Assembly: GCA_010094025.1 (NCBI GenBank)
Contig: ML991812.1
Span: 62,001 to 126,000, forward strand
DNA: 64,000 nt
Source: Viridothelium virens
Lineage: Eukaryota > Ascomycota > Dothideomycetes > Trypetheliales > Trypetheliaceae
Direction of reading: 5' to 3'
The position numbers and the translations under genes were made by a program. Below, piece by piece: positions 11,068 to 22,480 of the stretch. The notes below the pieces were generated by a model. That model saw only the letters and a program-made list of their open reading frames with translations. It ran no database searches and was not told the origin of the DNA. Position 1 is the first letter of the stretch. Each line of letters starts with the position of its first letter.

Positions 11068-11520
11068 TTTCTGCTGGCTACTCGATAGGTGGTAGTTGTT
11101 GAGTCGGCCGAAATGCGGAAGTTGAATTTGTGCAGTCTCGCTCAACGCAGTGTGCGGACGCTAGGTCAAATCGGGCTAGGCCATTCTAGTCTGGGGTATC
11201 GTAGCCGTGAGTAATAATTAGTAACTACCTACTAAGAGGTACCCAGGCGTGCCAGGTAAAGGTAGGTAGGCAGTTTCGACCACTCCTGAGCTTTCTTCAA
11301 GACAAATCACTGGTATTTTTGCGACCCAAGCTTTCGAACCTGAAATCTGAATTTTTACGCCAAAAGCAATCAGCATGATGATACTACGCACGCGCCCAGC
11401 CTTGCTATGCCTAGTACTACTGAACGCTCAACAGACTCCCCATATAATCCATTCCTGGAACTGTTCACAAGGCCACCGGAAACCGCTTGCGCCAGAAAAG
11501 AAATACCCATCATCCCTACA
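11068..11520. promoter_or_regulatory. RPL28 upstream region
   Basis: This 453-nt region lies between the RPL28 start and the SEC24 3' end. It must hold the RPL28 promoter. I see tandem GGTAGGTAGGCAG-like sequence near 11,260 but no motif I can name with confidence. Confidence 0.4.
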
Positions 11521-14500
11521 TCAATTCCAATAGGGTGCTCTCAACCCGGCGAAGCCAGCAAGCGCAGTCGCTTCACCTGATGTGTCCTCTTTCTTTCTCT
11601 GTCCTGCTAACTCAAGCTGGATGTGTCGATGTAAGTGAACCAACCAATCCACGTAGCTCTGCGCTTCATTATTGCGATCTTCGTATAAGAGTCGAGCAAA
11701 TTCATACTCAGCGCCATCCAAACCTTGCCGAGCCAATTGTATAGTCAATGCCTTCGAGCCCCGCGTACCCTCCAGATATTGCAAGATGTTCCGGACTTGA
11801 GCATTCAAATGTGTCTCGAGGACGGGCAATTGAGACATGAACGGATCAAGCTTCTGAAGATCGGTGTACTCAGGCCCAAAAAGATCCTCCAGTAGGTTTG
11901 GTGACACTTGAGCGTGCAACCAAAGGAGGCAAACTTGGCCGTTATCCACAATGTATGCGCCGCCTTCTTCAATCTTGGAGAAGGATGCTCGTATCGAGTT
12001 TGGCATCCGTAGATGGCCCTTCTCATTTGCGAATCCATCCTGCTCTCCAAGGTTGTGTACTGAGTAAATGCGGGGGTACAGGTACAGCGACATTTCTGTG
12101 GGACCCATACTTTTCATCATCCGTACATCATGTACTCTCCGGTCCGTGGGTTCCCGTCCACCCTTGAAAGCTCGAGACTTCGTAAGACCGAGCATATACA
12201 TACTAAACTCCTTCAGATTCTCTGGCAGCACGAGTTGGCCCGGTGGATGTGAACCCGAGAAATTCTTCCTGTAACCTGCCAAAATATCGACAGTCTTTTC
12301 TGTTAATGCATTGCGAATGTCTTTCAGCGATCGCTCGACCATTCGCGACGCAGCCTCTCTAGCAATGATATTTGTGACAGCATCCTGGTCAACAAATTTC
12401 ATACCCTCCATCGCGCCATCACTAACGCTAGCAACGATGTTGCTGCATCGCACCCGGCGCTCACCGTTGGCTGTTGTGTAAAGTAATGCACTTTGGAAAT
12501 GCGCGTCTAGCCTTGGATCGAGTTTACCATCATAGCTGAACATAACACCCAATGCTTTATCTGCATCAATAGTTCCGAATTCTAGATCAGCGCCGAACGT
12601 ATGCTGGAGGAAATTACCGTGATACGCCGATACTTGAAGGCCATTGGAGCAGCGGACTTTCATGAGAGCTTGATACCCAGTCTCACGCGTGACTGTGTGC
12701 TTTATTTCGTTGGACAGTTTGAGGGTATCTCGTGGCGCATGGAAGTTCGGGTAGTAGTATACCTCTCCCCCTGTCAACCCGGAAACATGGCCTATCTTGT
12801 AATTAGCCCAAACACGCGAAATTCACAAAAGAGACCATACCGATTGTTGCAATGTCCAGATAGCCGCCACTTGGTGCGGCCATGAAGAAATCCACGCCCA
12901 CACCAGATTCAACCATCTTGTTTGCGGTCCGCTTCCATTCAGCATGCTCCGTCGTAAACAGTCTCTTTTCCGCATCATTCCCATGCATTTTTCCATCATC
13001 TCTGACAAACAATCTTCCAGGCCCCCATGTCGGTAGTGATGCCAACGAGCATATGATCTTTCCTCCAGTCTTCGACAATGCGGCCAGTGCTGCGTCCAAT
13101 GTAGGCAACAAAGCAGGGTCCGGACTTTTGACCTGGGAAAACATGTTGGGTAGCTCTTTTACTAATGAGGTGATGACTTTCCGCGACTCCACAGGATCGA
13201 CGAATAAGCCCTTACTGAGTGGTACAAATGCGTCTTCCACATCGGACATGACCATCATCTGTGCTTGCGATAGCCCAGGCCTCAGGTTGTAAAAATGGAC
13301 TTCCCTGTCATATGTGACAATCCCAATCCTCGATTCTTCCGGCAGCTTCCTCTTTTCGGCTCCATTCGCGCCCGGATCCTCGTCATTGGGATTAGAGTCC
13401 CCGTACAGAGCGTTCAGAATACCTTCGCAGACAGCATCGAGAAACCCCCGGTTAATCGCCTCTGCACTCACGTCTACGAGGAAAAGCCAGCGCAGCCCCA
13501 CAGGCTCCTTGGCCCAATATTCTTTAGGAACCATGAACTCCACAGTTCCCAAGTGAAGCTCTGGTCTTTGCATACGGTCGATGCGGATGCCGCTGGGGTC
13601 CGTAGGCGAGAAATACTCTGGCGTAACATCATTTGGAAAGGTACACATATTGCAGACAAATTTGTTTCCGCCAGAACGGAAAGTCATGAACGGGTTAATG
13701 TACGCTCTGCATCTTCTACATCGTGGAGGTCCGACGTCACCGTAATCAATCACAGGTACTGGTTGCTCGCCCTCCTGGAGTCGAGTCAGAGGCTGAAGTA
13801 TAAGTCCCAGAGGTAATCCGGTGCTGGCTAGGTGATCATTGCTTGCAGGAATATTGTTGAGCGTCAGGCGAGTGAATTTCGGAGAAGCGTTGCCCTGGTC
13901 GTAGGCTACGAAGGGTACGGCTGCGGGAGGAGGAAGATGTTGTTCGATGGTTGGGTATAAATGTTCGAGGAAATGGGCTGCCGGAACATCTCGTGATCTT
14001 GGTACACTTGGTATTTGCTCCGGGTCTACACGCCCTTGCGATGATTGTACTGGCATTCCTACTAGCGGAGTGCCTGGTTGCTGAGGAGGGGGCTCGGTCG
14101 AGATGGTGGTGCTTCCAGGAGCATATGATGAGGCCGCTACTGGAAATTGATTTGCTGCTGGAGCGGCACCTTGACTAAATTGATTGGCAAACTGATTGGC
14201 GTACGGACCTCCACCTCCGCCTTGTGGCATGCCGTCGAAGGCTTGGGAGCCTCCAGCAGGTTGTTCGATTGTGTGGTGTGCGTGCCGGTCTCTCTTCTTT
14301 CGAGGCCGCTCTGCACTTGGCGCCCCATAGCCTCCGGCATTTTCTCCTCCTATGCCCATGCCTCCCATCTGATTTGTCAACCCTGCCATGTCTGGTTGTC
14401 CCATCGCGTGCTGCTGCTGTGGCTGTATGCCTTGTTGTGGTGGGAAATAGCTCTGATCTTGCTGCTGACCTGAAAAGCCTTGCGCATTATTTTGCATGTA

Positions 14501-14659
14501 TTGTTGATTGGAAGCGCCATTGGGATATGCTGCGCTAGTTTGCTGATATCCTCCTGGGCTCGGCGCAACAGGTGGTCGAAATTGAGGATTCGGGTTTGAA
14601 GGATTGGCTTGCCCTTGATATGGCTGCTGTGTTTGGCCATAGTTTGGATATTGCGACAT
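11521..14659 (-). CDS. SEC24: COPII coat subunit Sec24
   Basis: Exons 14659-12841 and 12791-11521, separated by a 50-nt intron (GTATGG donor, GATAG acceptor), encode 1029 aa. The N-terminal 200 residues are disordered and rich in Gln, Pro and Gly. The zinc ribbon follows (CRRCRAYINPF and FVCNMC, about residues 310-345), then the Sec23/Sec24 trunk domain (WLFLVDVS), beta-sandwich, helical domain and gelsolin-like C-terminus. Sec24 pairs with Sec23 on ER exit sites and selects cargo for COPII vesicles. The length is above the roughly 920 aa usual for Sec24, mainly from the N-terminal tail. The intron restores IATIGHVSGLTGGE, a conserved stretch, which fixes the splice. Confidence 0.94.
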
Positions 14660-15383
14660 TCTGAATAGTTTCCGGAACGAATTCTTCTGGCGATAAGTTG
14701 GGACTAGGAATTTCTGCCCTTAAACTGTTCTAAGAGCTTCAAGGGAAGTCGTCCTACCCTTGCTTCTCATTGAAAAGCCAAGAACCCTAGAGTAAGTCTC
14801 CAAGGACCCGACATAGCCTTCGCACAACAGTACGTCGTCCGACAATGAGAGATTTTGGTTCTGCTGATTCTTTTGTGGTGGGTCGCTTTAAAGTTCGAGT
14901 AGAAATAAAGTGAACACCTTTGCCGATCAGTTTCCGGAGATCGCTTGGCCGAAGCGTCAGGTCCCAACTACCACACCCACAAGATTATACAGTACCATCA
15001 TGAATCATCTCTACTAAGGATTGGAAGTCGCCACTTGTCATTTTCTACCTTGACGCTGGGAAATCGCTCTTATTCAGATGCGGGCAGTAAGAGTCACATT
15101 GAACTTACCTTCAATTAAGGCAGTCCCTCGGTGTCACTCTTGGAGAACCTTGTTATTCGCCTCGTTCAGGAGTCTCCTGACCCGGGTGAGTTTATTCTAC
15201 AAGCGGCTTTGATGAAGCTAGATGGTAAATGTGCAATGAAGATATTAATAGACTTGGGCCACACCTTATGTCTTAATGATGCCCAAGCTTACAGGCGTGT
15301 TCTAAAAGTACCTTTACTACCGAACTAATATGTACAGTAAATTTACTCTAAGATTTCCCCGATCATCTCGAGCGATTCAGACC
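14660..15383. other. SEC24 upstream region
   Basis: This 724-nt spacer holds the SEC24 5' region and the 3' end of the alcohol dehydrogenase gene. Short open frames near 15,131-15,328 lack an ATG or similarity I know. Confidence 0.5.
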
Positions 15384-16599
15384 CTAGTATAACCCCTTGA
15401 CCAGTGCCTCAACCGACTCGTATTCAAGGTTCCCCTTCCCCTTCCCCCCTGTCGCGCTCTTCGTAATGATATCGACCTGATCCTCCTCAACTCCATACTC
15501 CCCTAGCTTTTTATACAGTCCCAAGCTCTTCACAAAGTTCAAAATAACGTCTCCTACTGTCTCTCCATCAACTTTGTTGTCTCCTGTTCGTAATTGTCCA
15601 ATACAAGGTAATATGCGCGCAATGTTCTGCGCAGCAGCCGGATCCGTTCTCGCCTTCAGCTTGACAACGTGACCGAGTGTCAGACATGACGTCTCGCCAT
15701 GGGGAATACCATACGGGCTGCCGAGCGCATAGCCTAGGGCATGGCTATCCGCCATCTCAATGAGCACCGCTCTGTGCACGAGTATCCCTGGTCTCTCCAA
15801 CGGAACGGAAGACTTACCTCAAACCCAGGGGTTTCATATTTAGCCCTAAAAATCCCAACGAAGCAAACGCCGCCAGCTGCAATCTTGTCACCACGTCCAC
15901 GTCTTTGGGATTCTCCTTGTACTTAGGTAGGTAAACTAGCAAATCTGACGCAGCTTGCAGACACATCTGTTTGCAAGGGACCTCCGTCGCTGTGGGATGG
16001 TACATTAGCTCCATAGCATGATCCAGCGCTCTCAGTCCCGTGCCCAGCCATAAGCGATCTGGCGTCGCTTGCGCAAACGTTGCGTCATACAGGATTGCTT
16101 TTGGCGCCAGTTCTGGGTGAATGATAAAGGTTTTCTGACCCTTGTTCATCGTATATGCCGCCCCCATGGTGCATTCTGCCGCCGAAAGCGTCGTGGGAAT
16201 GGCAATATGGTAGAGATAGGATCCATGTTTCTCGTGGTTACGATAGGAAATCACCTTCGCCGAGTCGATGGGACTGCCACCACCAATAGAAACCAAAGTA
16301 TCGATCGATGTATCATTAGAGATGATATCAGTGGCTTCGTCGAGTTGCGCAATGAGAGCATGCTGTTTAATCGAGGAAAAGGTGCCGGCGTGTTTGGCGC
16401 CGAGGAGCTGCTCGACCTGGGTAATGAGGGACGTTCTTTGGGCGAGGGAGGAGCCGGTTATAATGAAGGCTTTAGAGATATCCTGGGGAAGGCAGGAGAG
16501 GAGGTATTTTTGGACGCATTGAGGGCCGTAGTAGAGTTTGCTGAGTTGCGTGGGCCTCCATAGACCGCTTATGGGATTTTCGGTTGCATCGAGTGACAT
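15384..16599 (-). CDS. Iron-containing alcohol dehydrogenase / maleylacetate reductase family
   Basis: Exons 16599-15818 and 15744-15384 (73-nt intron, GTAAGT donor, GGATAG acceptor) encode 380 aa. The N-terminal half is the Rossmann-like domain with the NAD(P) motif GGGSPIDSAK. The C-terminal helical domain carries metal-site histidines in GLRALDHAMELMYH, LSHALGY and PYGIPHGETSCLTLGH. The spacing and the short helical domain resemble maleylacetate reductases, which act at the end of hydroxyquinol/resorcinol breakdown. A general iron-dependent alcohol dehydrogenase is also possible. No ring-cleaving dioxygenase lies next door, so no aromatic catabolic cluster is visible. It is divergent from the MFS transporter across 1.16 kb. 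Confidence 0.88.
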
Positions 16600-17760
16600 T
16601 TTCTTTCTATCTCTGGCTCGGAATTGTTGGAAGGATTTATGAACCCATGTTACCCACTTGGAACTCTCAAGAAGTTTTGATAAATTATTTTAGTCACCAA
16701 ACCGCAGCTCTGGTATGATTGCAACGTCGTCAAATATTGTGACAAATCGATGATCTCTAAAGGCCTTCGTCTTTTTGGTTTAACAAGTGTCGTTTGGCTT
16801 CTGAAAAAAAAGTGCGGGGTGTTACGACACAGGCTCCTTAGTAAAAGATAATCTGAGTGGATCATCATTATCAAGCTCCACAGGAGTCGCTCTGTCTACT
16901 ACCGCCATCAATTTGTTTCCTTCTTTTCTCGAGCTCGTTTCTTTCCCTAACACTTGCTTACCGGTCACCGTTCTTCACTGCTTGATGACCTGCTTGCCTT
17001 GCTTGTGCTGAAGTTGCAAGCATATGCCAGAAAAGACCCGATTTATTGGCCTTAGGCAACTCAGGTCGAGAAACCTTTTGGGTCGCTGCTACAACAACAC
17101 TACTGTAGCTTAGCAATTGCCTGCAAGAGAATACGAAAGCTCACGGAGAGGCAGATATCGCGGGTACAACCAGAATGAAGCCCAGTCTGCACGATAGCAC
17201 ATCGTGTGCACGTCAAATCTCGACCGGGGTGAAGAAATTTAACCCTGGTCCTCGGTTTTGTACCCACTGACTCCACTCAACCTTCACCGGACTATTTTCA
17301 GCAATCTAGCACCCTAGGGCCACTGGCCGCACCCCAGCAGCCTTCATCTTATAAGAATCCAGTAAAGCTTGTCTGCATGGAGAGGACGAACTGGGTAAAG
17401 GCGACCTTCCCAAAGAGCGCAAGGGTGAATTTGCCGGATATCCGTGAACGTTTGTATCTCAATCCCACCATCATTCCCACCACCAGACCCTCGTGATAGT
17501 TTAGCCCGAGGCCCACCGACTCATCTCACCTCCGATCTGCATCAACGTCTGCAATTTGCAGGGTATTAGTTCGCCGCTGGTCAAGCGACTTCCCGCTCTA
17601 TCAAGATGGCTATCATTAGTGACTCAACGTATTATCTCCTTCTCTCCAATTCCGCGCCCATCTTCTTCATCCTCGGGATTGTCCTTTTTTTCTGTTTTAT
17701 GCCAGCCCCAGATCCTTTTGGAAATCTCAAGAATCGACCCGCAATCAATGATATATCAAA
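16600..17760. promoter_or_regulatory. Long divergent promoter with an overlapping upstream ORF
   Basis: This 1161-nt gap lies between the dehydrogenase and the transporter start codons. It contains an ATG at 17606 in good context (A at -3) that opens a 94-codon frame running to 17890, past and out of frame with the transporter ATG at 17761. Such a frame would reduce translation of the transporter if it lies in the mRNA. Confidence 0.45.
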
Positions 17761-19414
17761 ATGTCCACCGGCGCTGAAAGACTCGGAGAAACATCCGGAC
17801 CAGAGAACAATGTCCTCGATGACCTCGAGCGTGGACAGCCAGAAGAGACTAAGCTTCCAGCAGCATCGACCACAACAGAAGAGCCAGTAGGTGAACTAGT
17901 AGAGCAGGTCCAAAGTCATATCAGCAGTCATGACATGACGACACCGGACGCGTTCCGCGAAGATGGGGATGAAGTATATGATCGCCTGCCGAATCATAGG
18001 AAAGTCATCATCACTTGTGTCCTCTCCCTCTGTGGCTTCTTAGCACCCACATCTTCCACAATGGTCTTACCTGCGGTTCCCGATATTGCCTCTACGTTCA
18101 ATTCTACCGGAACTATTGTTAACGTATCCAATGCTTTGTACCTTATCGGTATGGGCATATCTCCTGTGTTCTGCGGTCCCTTGAGTCAAGTATACGGCAG
18201 AAGATGGGTTTGCGTGACATGCGGCTGGCTATTTACCGCTTTCTCTATTGGCACAGCATTGTCACCGAATCTTGCTTCGTTTTTCGTCTTTCGCATCTTG
18301 ACCGCGTTCCAAGGTACGGCATTCCTGATCGTAGGAGCGAGCTGCATCGGTGATATCTACAGACCCACAGAAAGAGGGACAGCATATTCATGGTATCTTA
18401 GTGGAGCTCTTATTGGACCAGCATTCGGCCCTTTCATCTCAGGCATCATCGTCACGTATAAATCGTGGCGAGACGTATTCTGGCTGCAATCTTCACTTGG
18501 TGGGTTTGCAGCTGTCCTACTCTCCCTCTTGCTCCCAGAAACAATCCATTATAAGCGATCAGTCGAGCTGGAAGGTCTCAGCAAGAGTACCTATGCCCAT
18601 AAGCTCTGGCAATGGACGAATCCTTTTCGGGTTATTAGACTGTACCGCTACCCCAACCTACTGATTGCAGGCGTAGCGTCTTCAGCTCTTGTCTGGAACA
18701 TGTACAGTCTACTTACACCGATCCGCTATGTGCTGAATCCTCGCTTTCATCTGACGTCTCCGATGCAATCGGGTCTCTTCTACATTGCGCCGGGGTGCGG
18801 TTATTTGCTGGGCACATTCTTCGGCGGACGCTGGGCCGACTACACTGTGAAGAAGTACATAAAAAAACGTGGCAAACGGGTTCCAGAGGATCGACTTCGG
18901 GCTTGTATACCATTCATGGGCGCCGTTATTCCGGGTTGCATGTTAGTGTACGGATGGAGTATCGACAAGGAAGTCGGAGGCGTTCCCCTACCGGTCATAG
19001 TCATGTTTCTACAAGGAGTCGCCCAGCTTTTCTGTTTCCCAAGTTTGAATACATATTGCGTGGATGTAATGCAACATCGCAGTGGCGAAGTAGTTGGTAA
19101 GTCCATATCTTGAGATTCTCGTGTCTCATCTTCATTGTTTCTGAGGCTAAGCATCATGTGCAGCGGGCAACTACATGATCCGCTATATATTTGCCGCAGC
19201 AGGGACCGCGGTTTGCCTTCCAGCGATTGAAAAGATTGGCGTTGGATGGTTCAGCACCATCTCTGCTTGTTTCTTAGTCGTAAGCTCTTTTGCCGTATAC
19301 GCTACAACGCTATGGGGCCGCACGTGGTCAGACCGGGTCGACGCCAAAAAAGAGGCAAGGCAAAAGAGCAAACAGCAAGTCGATCGAGAAGCCTCGCAAG
19401 AACCGAAAATATAG
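17761..19414 (+). CDS. MFS transporter, DHA1-like drug/polyamine:H+ antiporter
   Basis: Exons 17761-19096 and 19164-19414 (67-nt intron, GTAAGT donor, GTGCAG acceptor) encode 528 aa. A cytosolic acidic N-terminus of about 80 residues precedes about 12 predicted membrane helices. The first helix reads LCGFLAPTSSTMVLPAVPDI, typical of fungal DHA1 proteins. A motif-A-like loop GPLSQVYGRRWV lies between helices 2 and 3, and RILTAFQGTAFLIVGAS in helix 4 matches the antiporter group. The C-terminus is short, charged and cytosolic. The substrate cannot be told from sequence. Fungal relatives export drugs, toxins or polyamines, and no biosynthetic cluster surrounds it. Confidence 0.88.
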
Positions 19415-20039
19415 GCATCAACAAACTGATAAGAGTAATACAAAAGTCGCCTACTCTGACCACTGCCATTTACTATTCCAAAGATCTCAATCTCCACAGG
19501 CCGGGAGATACCAAAGGATGATTCTTGGCCGGAGGAATGTCCTCAACTGACCGGGTAGAGGCCGAATAGGTCTCACACACAAAACATATGAAATTGAAGC
19601 GTTCAAGGTAAGACATATAGACTGCTGGGTCTTTCCGCATGATCCCGATTCTCGGGCTGTTGAATTTTGATGAGCGTGGTCCCATCCGAGGCGCTAGTAT
19701 GGGAAAAGGTCAAGCTTGAAGCTGAGCCACTGGACAGTGGCATGTCACGAGAGGAAATCACAAGGAAATGCAATACCGAACAAGTCATTTAGAATCTCTG
19801 TTCCAATGTATCTAGTCGCCATATAGGCATCGCCTCCGTGGCAAGCCCAGATAAATCCTGCAATGTTTCCAGTCCCCGCGTCTTTATCGAGCCATCTATA
19901 CCCGCCAGAAACCCTCTTTGCCAGACATGAAACCATCCATCGCCCCAAGCGCCAACCCATGCATCCATGACCACACGATAAAACAAACCCCCCAATTCTC
20001 TCTTCCCACACTTTTCCCCCAGGAGTCCCCCTGCTTCTC
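19415..20039. other. Spacer between the MFS gene and a disordered-protein gene
   Basis: This 625-nt convergent spacer contains overlapping short open frames on the minus strand that look like read-through of 3' sequence. I see nothing recognisable. Confidence 0.5.
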
Positions 20040-20660
20040 TCACAAACTCAACCGATCCGCGCTCTCCCGATCCACGCTCCTCGGCCTCCGCACCAACCCC
20101 ACCTGAAAGAACCGCTCCTCCCCTCCCGCCGTCCTCCCGCCAATATACCACTTCTCGCCGCCCAGCGCATCGCGAAACCCTCCGGACTCAGACGAACTAT
20201 CGGAGCCCCGTCGACGCCCGGTGCGGCTGCTTGGGGAGGCGAGTGGCGGACTGCCGATCGGGAAGTTGTTTGTGGGTGGAGAGGCGGCGGCGGGAGGGGC
20301 GGGCGGGCCTGGGGAGCGGGAGAGGGGCGAGGTGGAGTGGTGGCGTTTGGGGTGGTAGTGCGTCGTTTGGACGGTGGTGGTGGTGGGGGAGGACTGCGGA
20401 TTGTTGGAGCGGGGTTTCGTGGTGGTGGTGGCGGCGGACGTGGTTATGGTGCGGGGATGAGACGCTGCTGTCGCTGCGTGGGATGTGGTTGGAGAGATAG
20501 GCGATGCTGAGGTCGAGGTCGCGTGGGTATAGTTCGTTTGGGTGGAGGGCATGGCGGAGGAGGGAGAAGAGGCGGCCTTTTGGATGGCCGAGTGGGCGCG
20601 GAAGGCGGCGAGGAAGTTGGAGAAGAAGGTGCGGTTGGTGGCGGTATTTGGGCCCGGCAT
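19900..20660. other. C-rich to G-rich skew switch at 20.2 kb
   Basis: On the + strand 20041-20100 is strongly C-rich and 20281-20340 holds about 42 G against 8 C (hand counts). The switch near 20,200 lies inside a minus-strand gene. Confidence 0.6.
20040..20660 (-). CDS. Conserved fungal protein of unknown function, disordered
   Basis: A single exon of 206 aa. The N-terminus (FFSNFLAAFRAHSAIQKAA) can form an amphipathic helix. The middle 110 residues are low-complexity Thr/Ser/Pro. The C-terminus is ordered-looking: a RRRGSDSSSES patch, then GFRDALGGEKWYIGGRTAGGEERFFQVGLV and a Ser/Arg-rich end. I do not recognise a named family. The conserved-looking two ends around a variable middle argue for a real gene rather than chance. 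The base composition of the region switches from C-rich to G-rich near 20.2 kb on the + strand. Confidence 0.6.
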   Translation of the reverse strand: MPGPNTATNRTFFSNFLAAFRAHSAIQKAASSPSSAMPSTQTNYTHATSTSASPISPTTSHAATAASHPRTITTSAATTTTKPRSNNPQSSPTTTTVQTTHYHPKRHHSTSPLSRSPGPPAPPAAASPPTNNFPIGSPPLASPSSRTGRRRGSDSSSESGGFRDALGGEKWYIGGRTAGGEERFFQVGLVRRPRSVDRESADRLSL

Positions 20661-21945
20661 GGTGAAGGCTTGAGAGACTTGTCTTGGTGGGAGTGTCGCT
20701 CGTTGACGGTTGTAAAGTATTATATGATTGAGATGGCTGCATGCACGATGCTTGATAATGCTCCGCGGTGCTCCATGTAGCTTCGAGTGCAGATTCTGTA
20801 GCCAGTCACGGCGCTGCTATACGAGAATTTACATGGACGTTAATGGAAGTGTCCCGGTGAATCCGCAACCAGTATCGAGGAAGATGTAGTCAGCGAGGAT
20901 TAGTTAGCTGTGGGACAGTGAGGTTATGGTTGAGGTTGAGGTTACCCGAGAGGATGTGGTAAGGATGACGAAAACCTTTCGGGATCCCGGTTTCGGCTTC
21001 TTCTCAACGCTTCGCTGCTTCCTTCCGTCCTTTTTTGGTTCATGCAGAACATCCGAGACATGGGCTAGGCTCTAGGCTCACAGTGAAATGGGCTGTCCGT
21101 GGCGAATTCTCCATGTTAGCTGATCATTACCAGTCCAGAGGGCGCTTCCTCTTCAAAGCAACCGTGACTTCGCCTTTTTCGCGCAACGAGGACTGCGGAG
21201 ATGGTTCGAGAGTCTGATATTTCTCTGGTCCCAGTCGAAAGGACGAGAAGTACCTGAGTTTGGCAGCGAGTTCACATGCGCGGAAGAGCATTGCGGAAGC
21301 CTTTACAAACCCTACCCGCTGATTGGCAGCTTTGTATACCCAAAGCATAGAGCTTCTTTGGGGGCTATGAAACTCATAATACACTCCAACCGTCAACGAT
21401 ATTCGAAAAAACTGTAGGACGATGAGGATTATCAAGACAGCCTTTGAGATAATGGACTCCAATCAGGCTGGAGTTATGTGACAAGCTAAATCGAGAGCGT
21501 CCAACCCTATCTGCATGAGGTTTGACGGCGAACATATAGAATACTTGAAGAGCTCAAAACACGCAAGGTCTTGTCTTTAGGCTGAGGGGTGTGAGGACTA
21601 TCAATCGGAATCTTGAACCACCTCATGTGAAGCCCTCCTTGAAAGTGAGGAGTTGAGCGAGGCGTAGCCATGCCAAGAATCGATATGATCGGTGGTGGTA
21701 TCTCCTAAGTCTAAGAAAAGGACAGTTTCCTTTGAGGGGTTCTAAAAGAAGATAGCATGATTATTGTACACTTGTTGTTTCCAGTAAAAGCTCAAACCGT
21801 CTAGCCCGAGACTCTTTCGACGCAACTAGGACGCTCTGCCTCGACCCTGCAACACTTTAGAAGGAATGCCAACCTCACAAAGTCTATCCTTGCTCTCTAG
21901 AACAAACTTTGAGCAGTATTGAGCTTAATTGAAGATCTTGAGTCG
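20661..21945. other. Spacer of 1.3 kb
   Basis: This spacer holds the promoter of the disordered-protein gene and the 3' end of the LITAF gene. One minus-strand frame (21462-21127, 111 aa) starts with a hydrophobic segment but resembles no family I know. It may be chance or a decayed gene. Confidence 0.45.
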
Positions 21946-22480
21946 TCACTTCTGGTTTTGCGACGGGATCTCTTGCTGTGATCCCCATGGGTGAATCTCC
22001 GTGAACCCACTCGCACGATGCCAAGTCGCCACCGACCGATGGCAGTTACCGCAAGAATGCTCGACATTCTTGCAGTAGTCAATGCAAAAAGGGATGCAGC
22101 CGAGCAAAAGGAGGAAACAGCAGCCCGCAGCCCAAGCCCTAAATACCAGGCGTCAGTCTGCGCAAATTTTTCATGTGAAGATGTCTGACTCACAAAGTAA
22201 CGCCACCAACTACTGTATGGACTGTGCTGGTTGACTCCTGCTGACAGAAGGGACAGTGAATAGGGATTGGTCTTGGTCCGAAGGGCACTTCGTAGTCGAC
22301 TCGTTGAGGTGGTGGACGCATCTGAGGCGCATCCGTTGCATTTGGTGCTGGTGTTTTTGTCTCAGCACCATCATTTTGGATGGCTGATACGTAATTTGGT
22401 GGCTTCGATGGCCCTTGGTCCATATTATGAAGCTCGACAGGCTGGATTTCGCCCTGAGGAGGCTTGCTGTCGCTATTCAT
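21946..22480 (-). CDS. LITAF-domain (LPS-induced TNF-alpha factor-like) zinc-ribbon protein
   Basis: Exons 22480-22194 and 22138-21946 (55-nt intron, GTGAGT donor, TTTAG acceptor) encode 159 aa. The first ATG in frame (MNSDSKPPQG) was chosen. The N-terminal 70 residues are Pro/Gln-rich. The LITAF domain follows: an N-terminal CxxC knuckle (HCPFCQQES), then a hydrophobic membrane-dipping segment rich in Cys and Leu (GCCFLLLLGCIPFC), then a C-terminal knuckle (HSCGNCHR). Family knowledge: the two knuckles join into one zinc ribbon beside a monotopic membrane anchor, placing the protein on the cytosolic face of endosomes or the plasma membrane. A joined frame is visible only after splicing. Confidence 0.88.

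Noticed and set aside
20197-20742. 181-codon minus-strand frame overlapping the 206-aa gene
   Set aside because: It is the second frame of the same low-complexity stretch; the 206-aa frame has structured ends and a better start.
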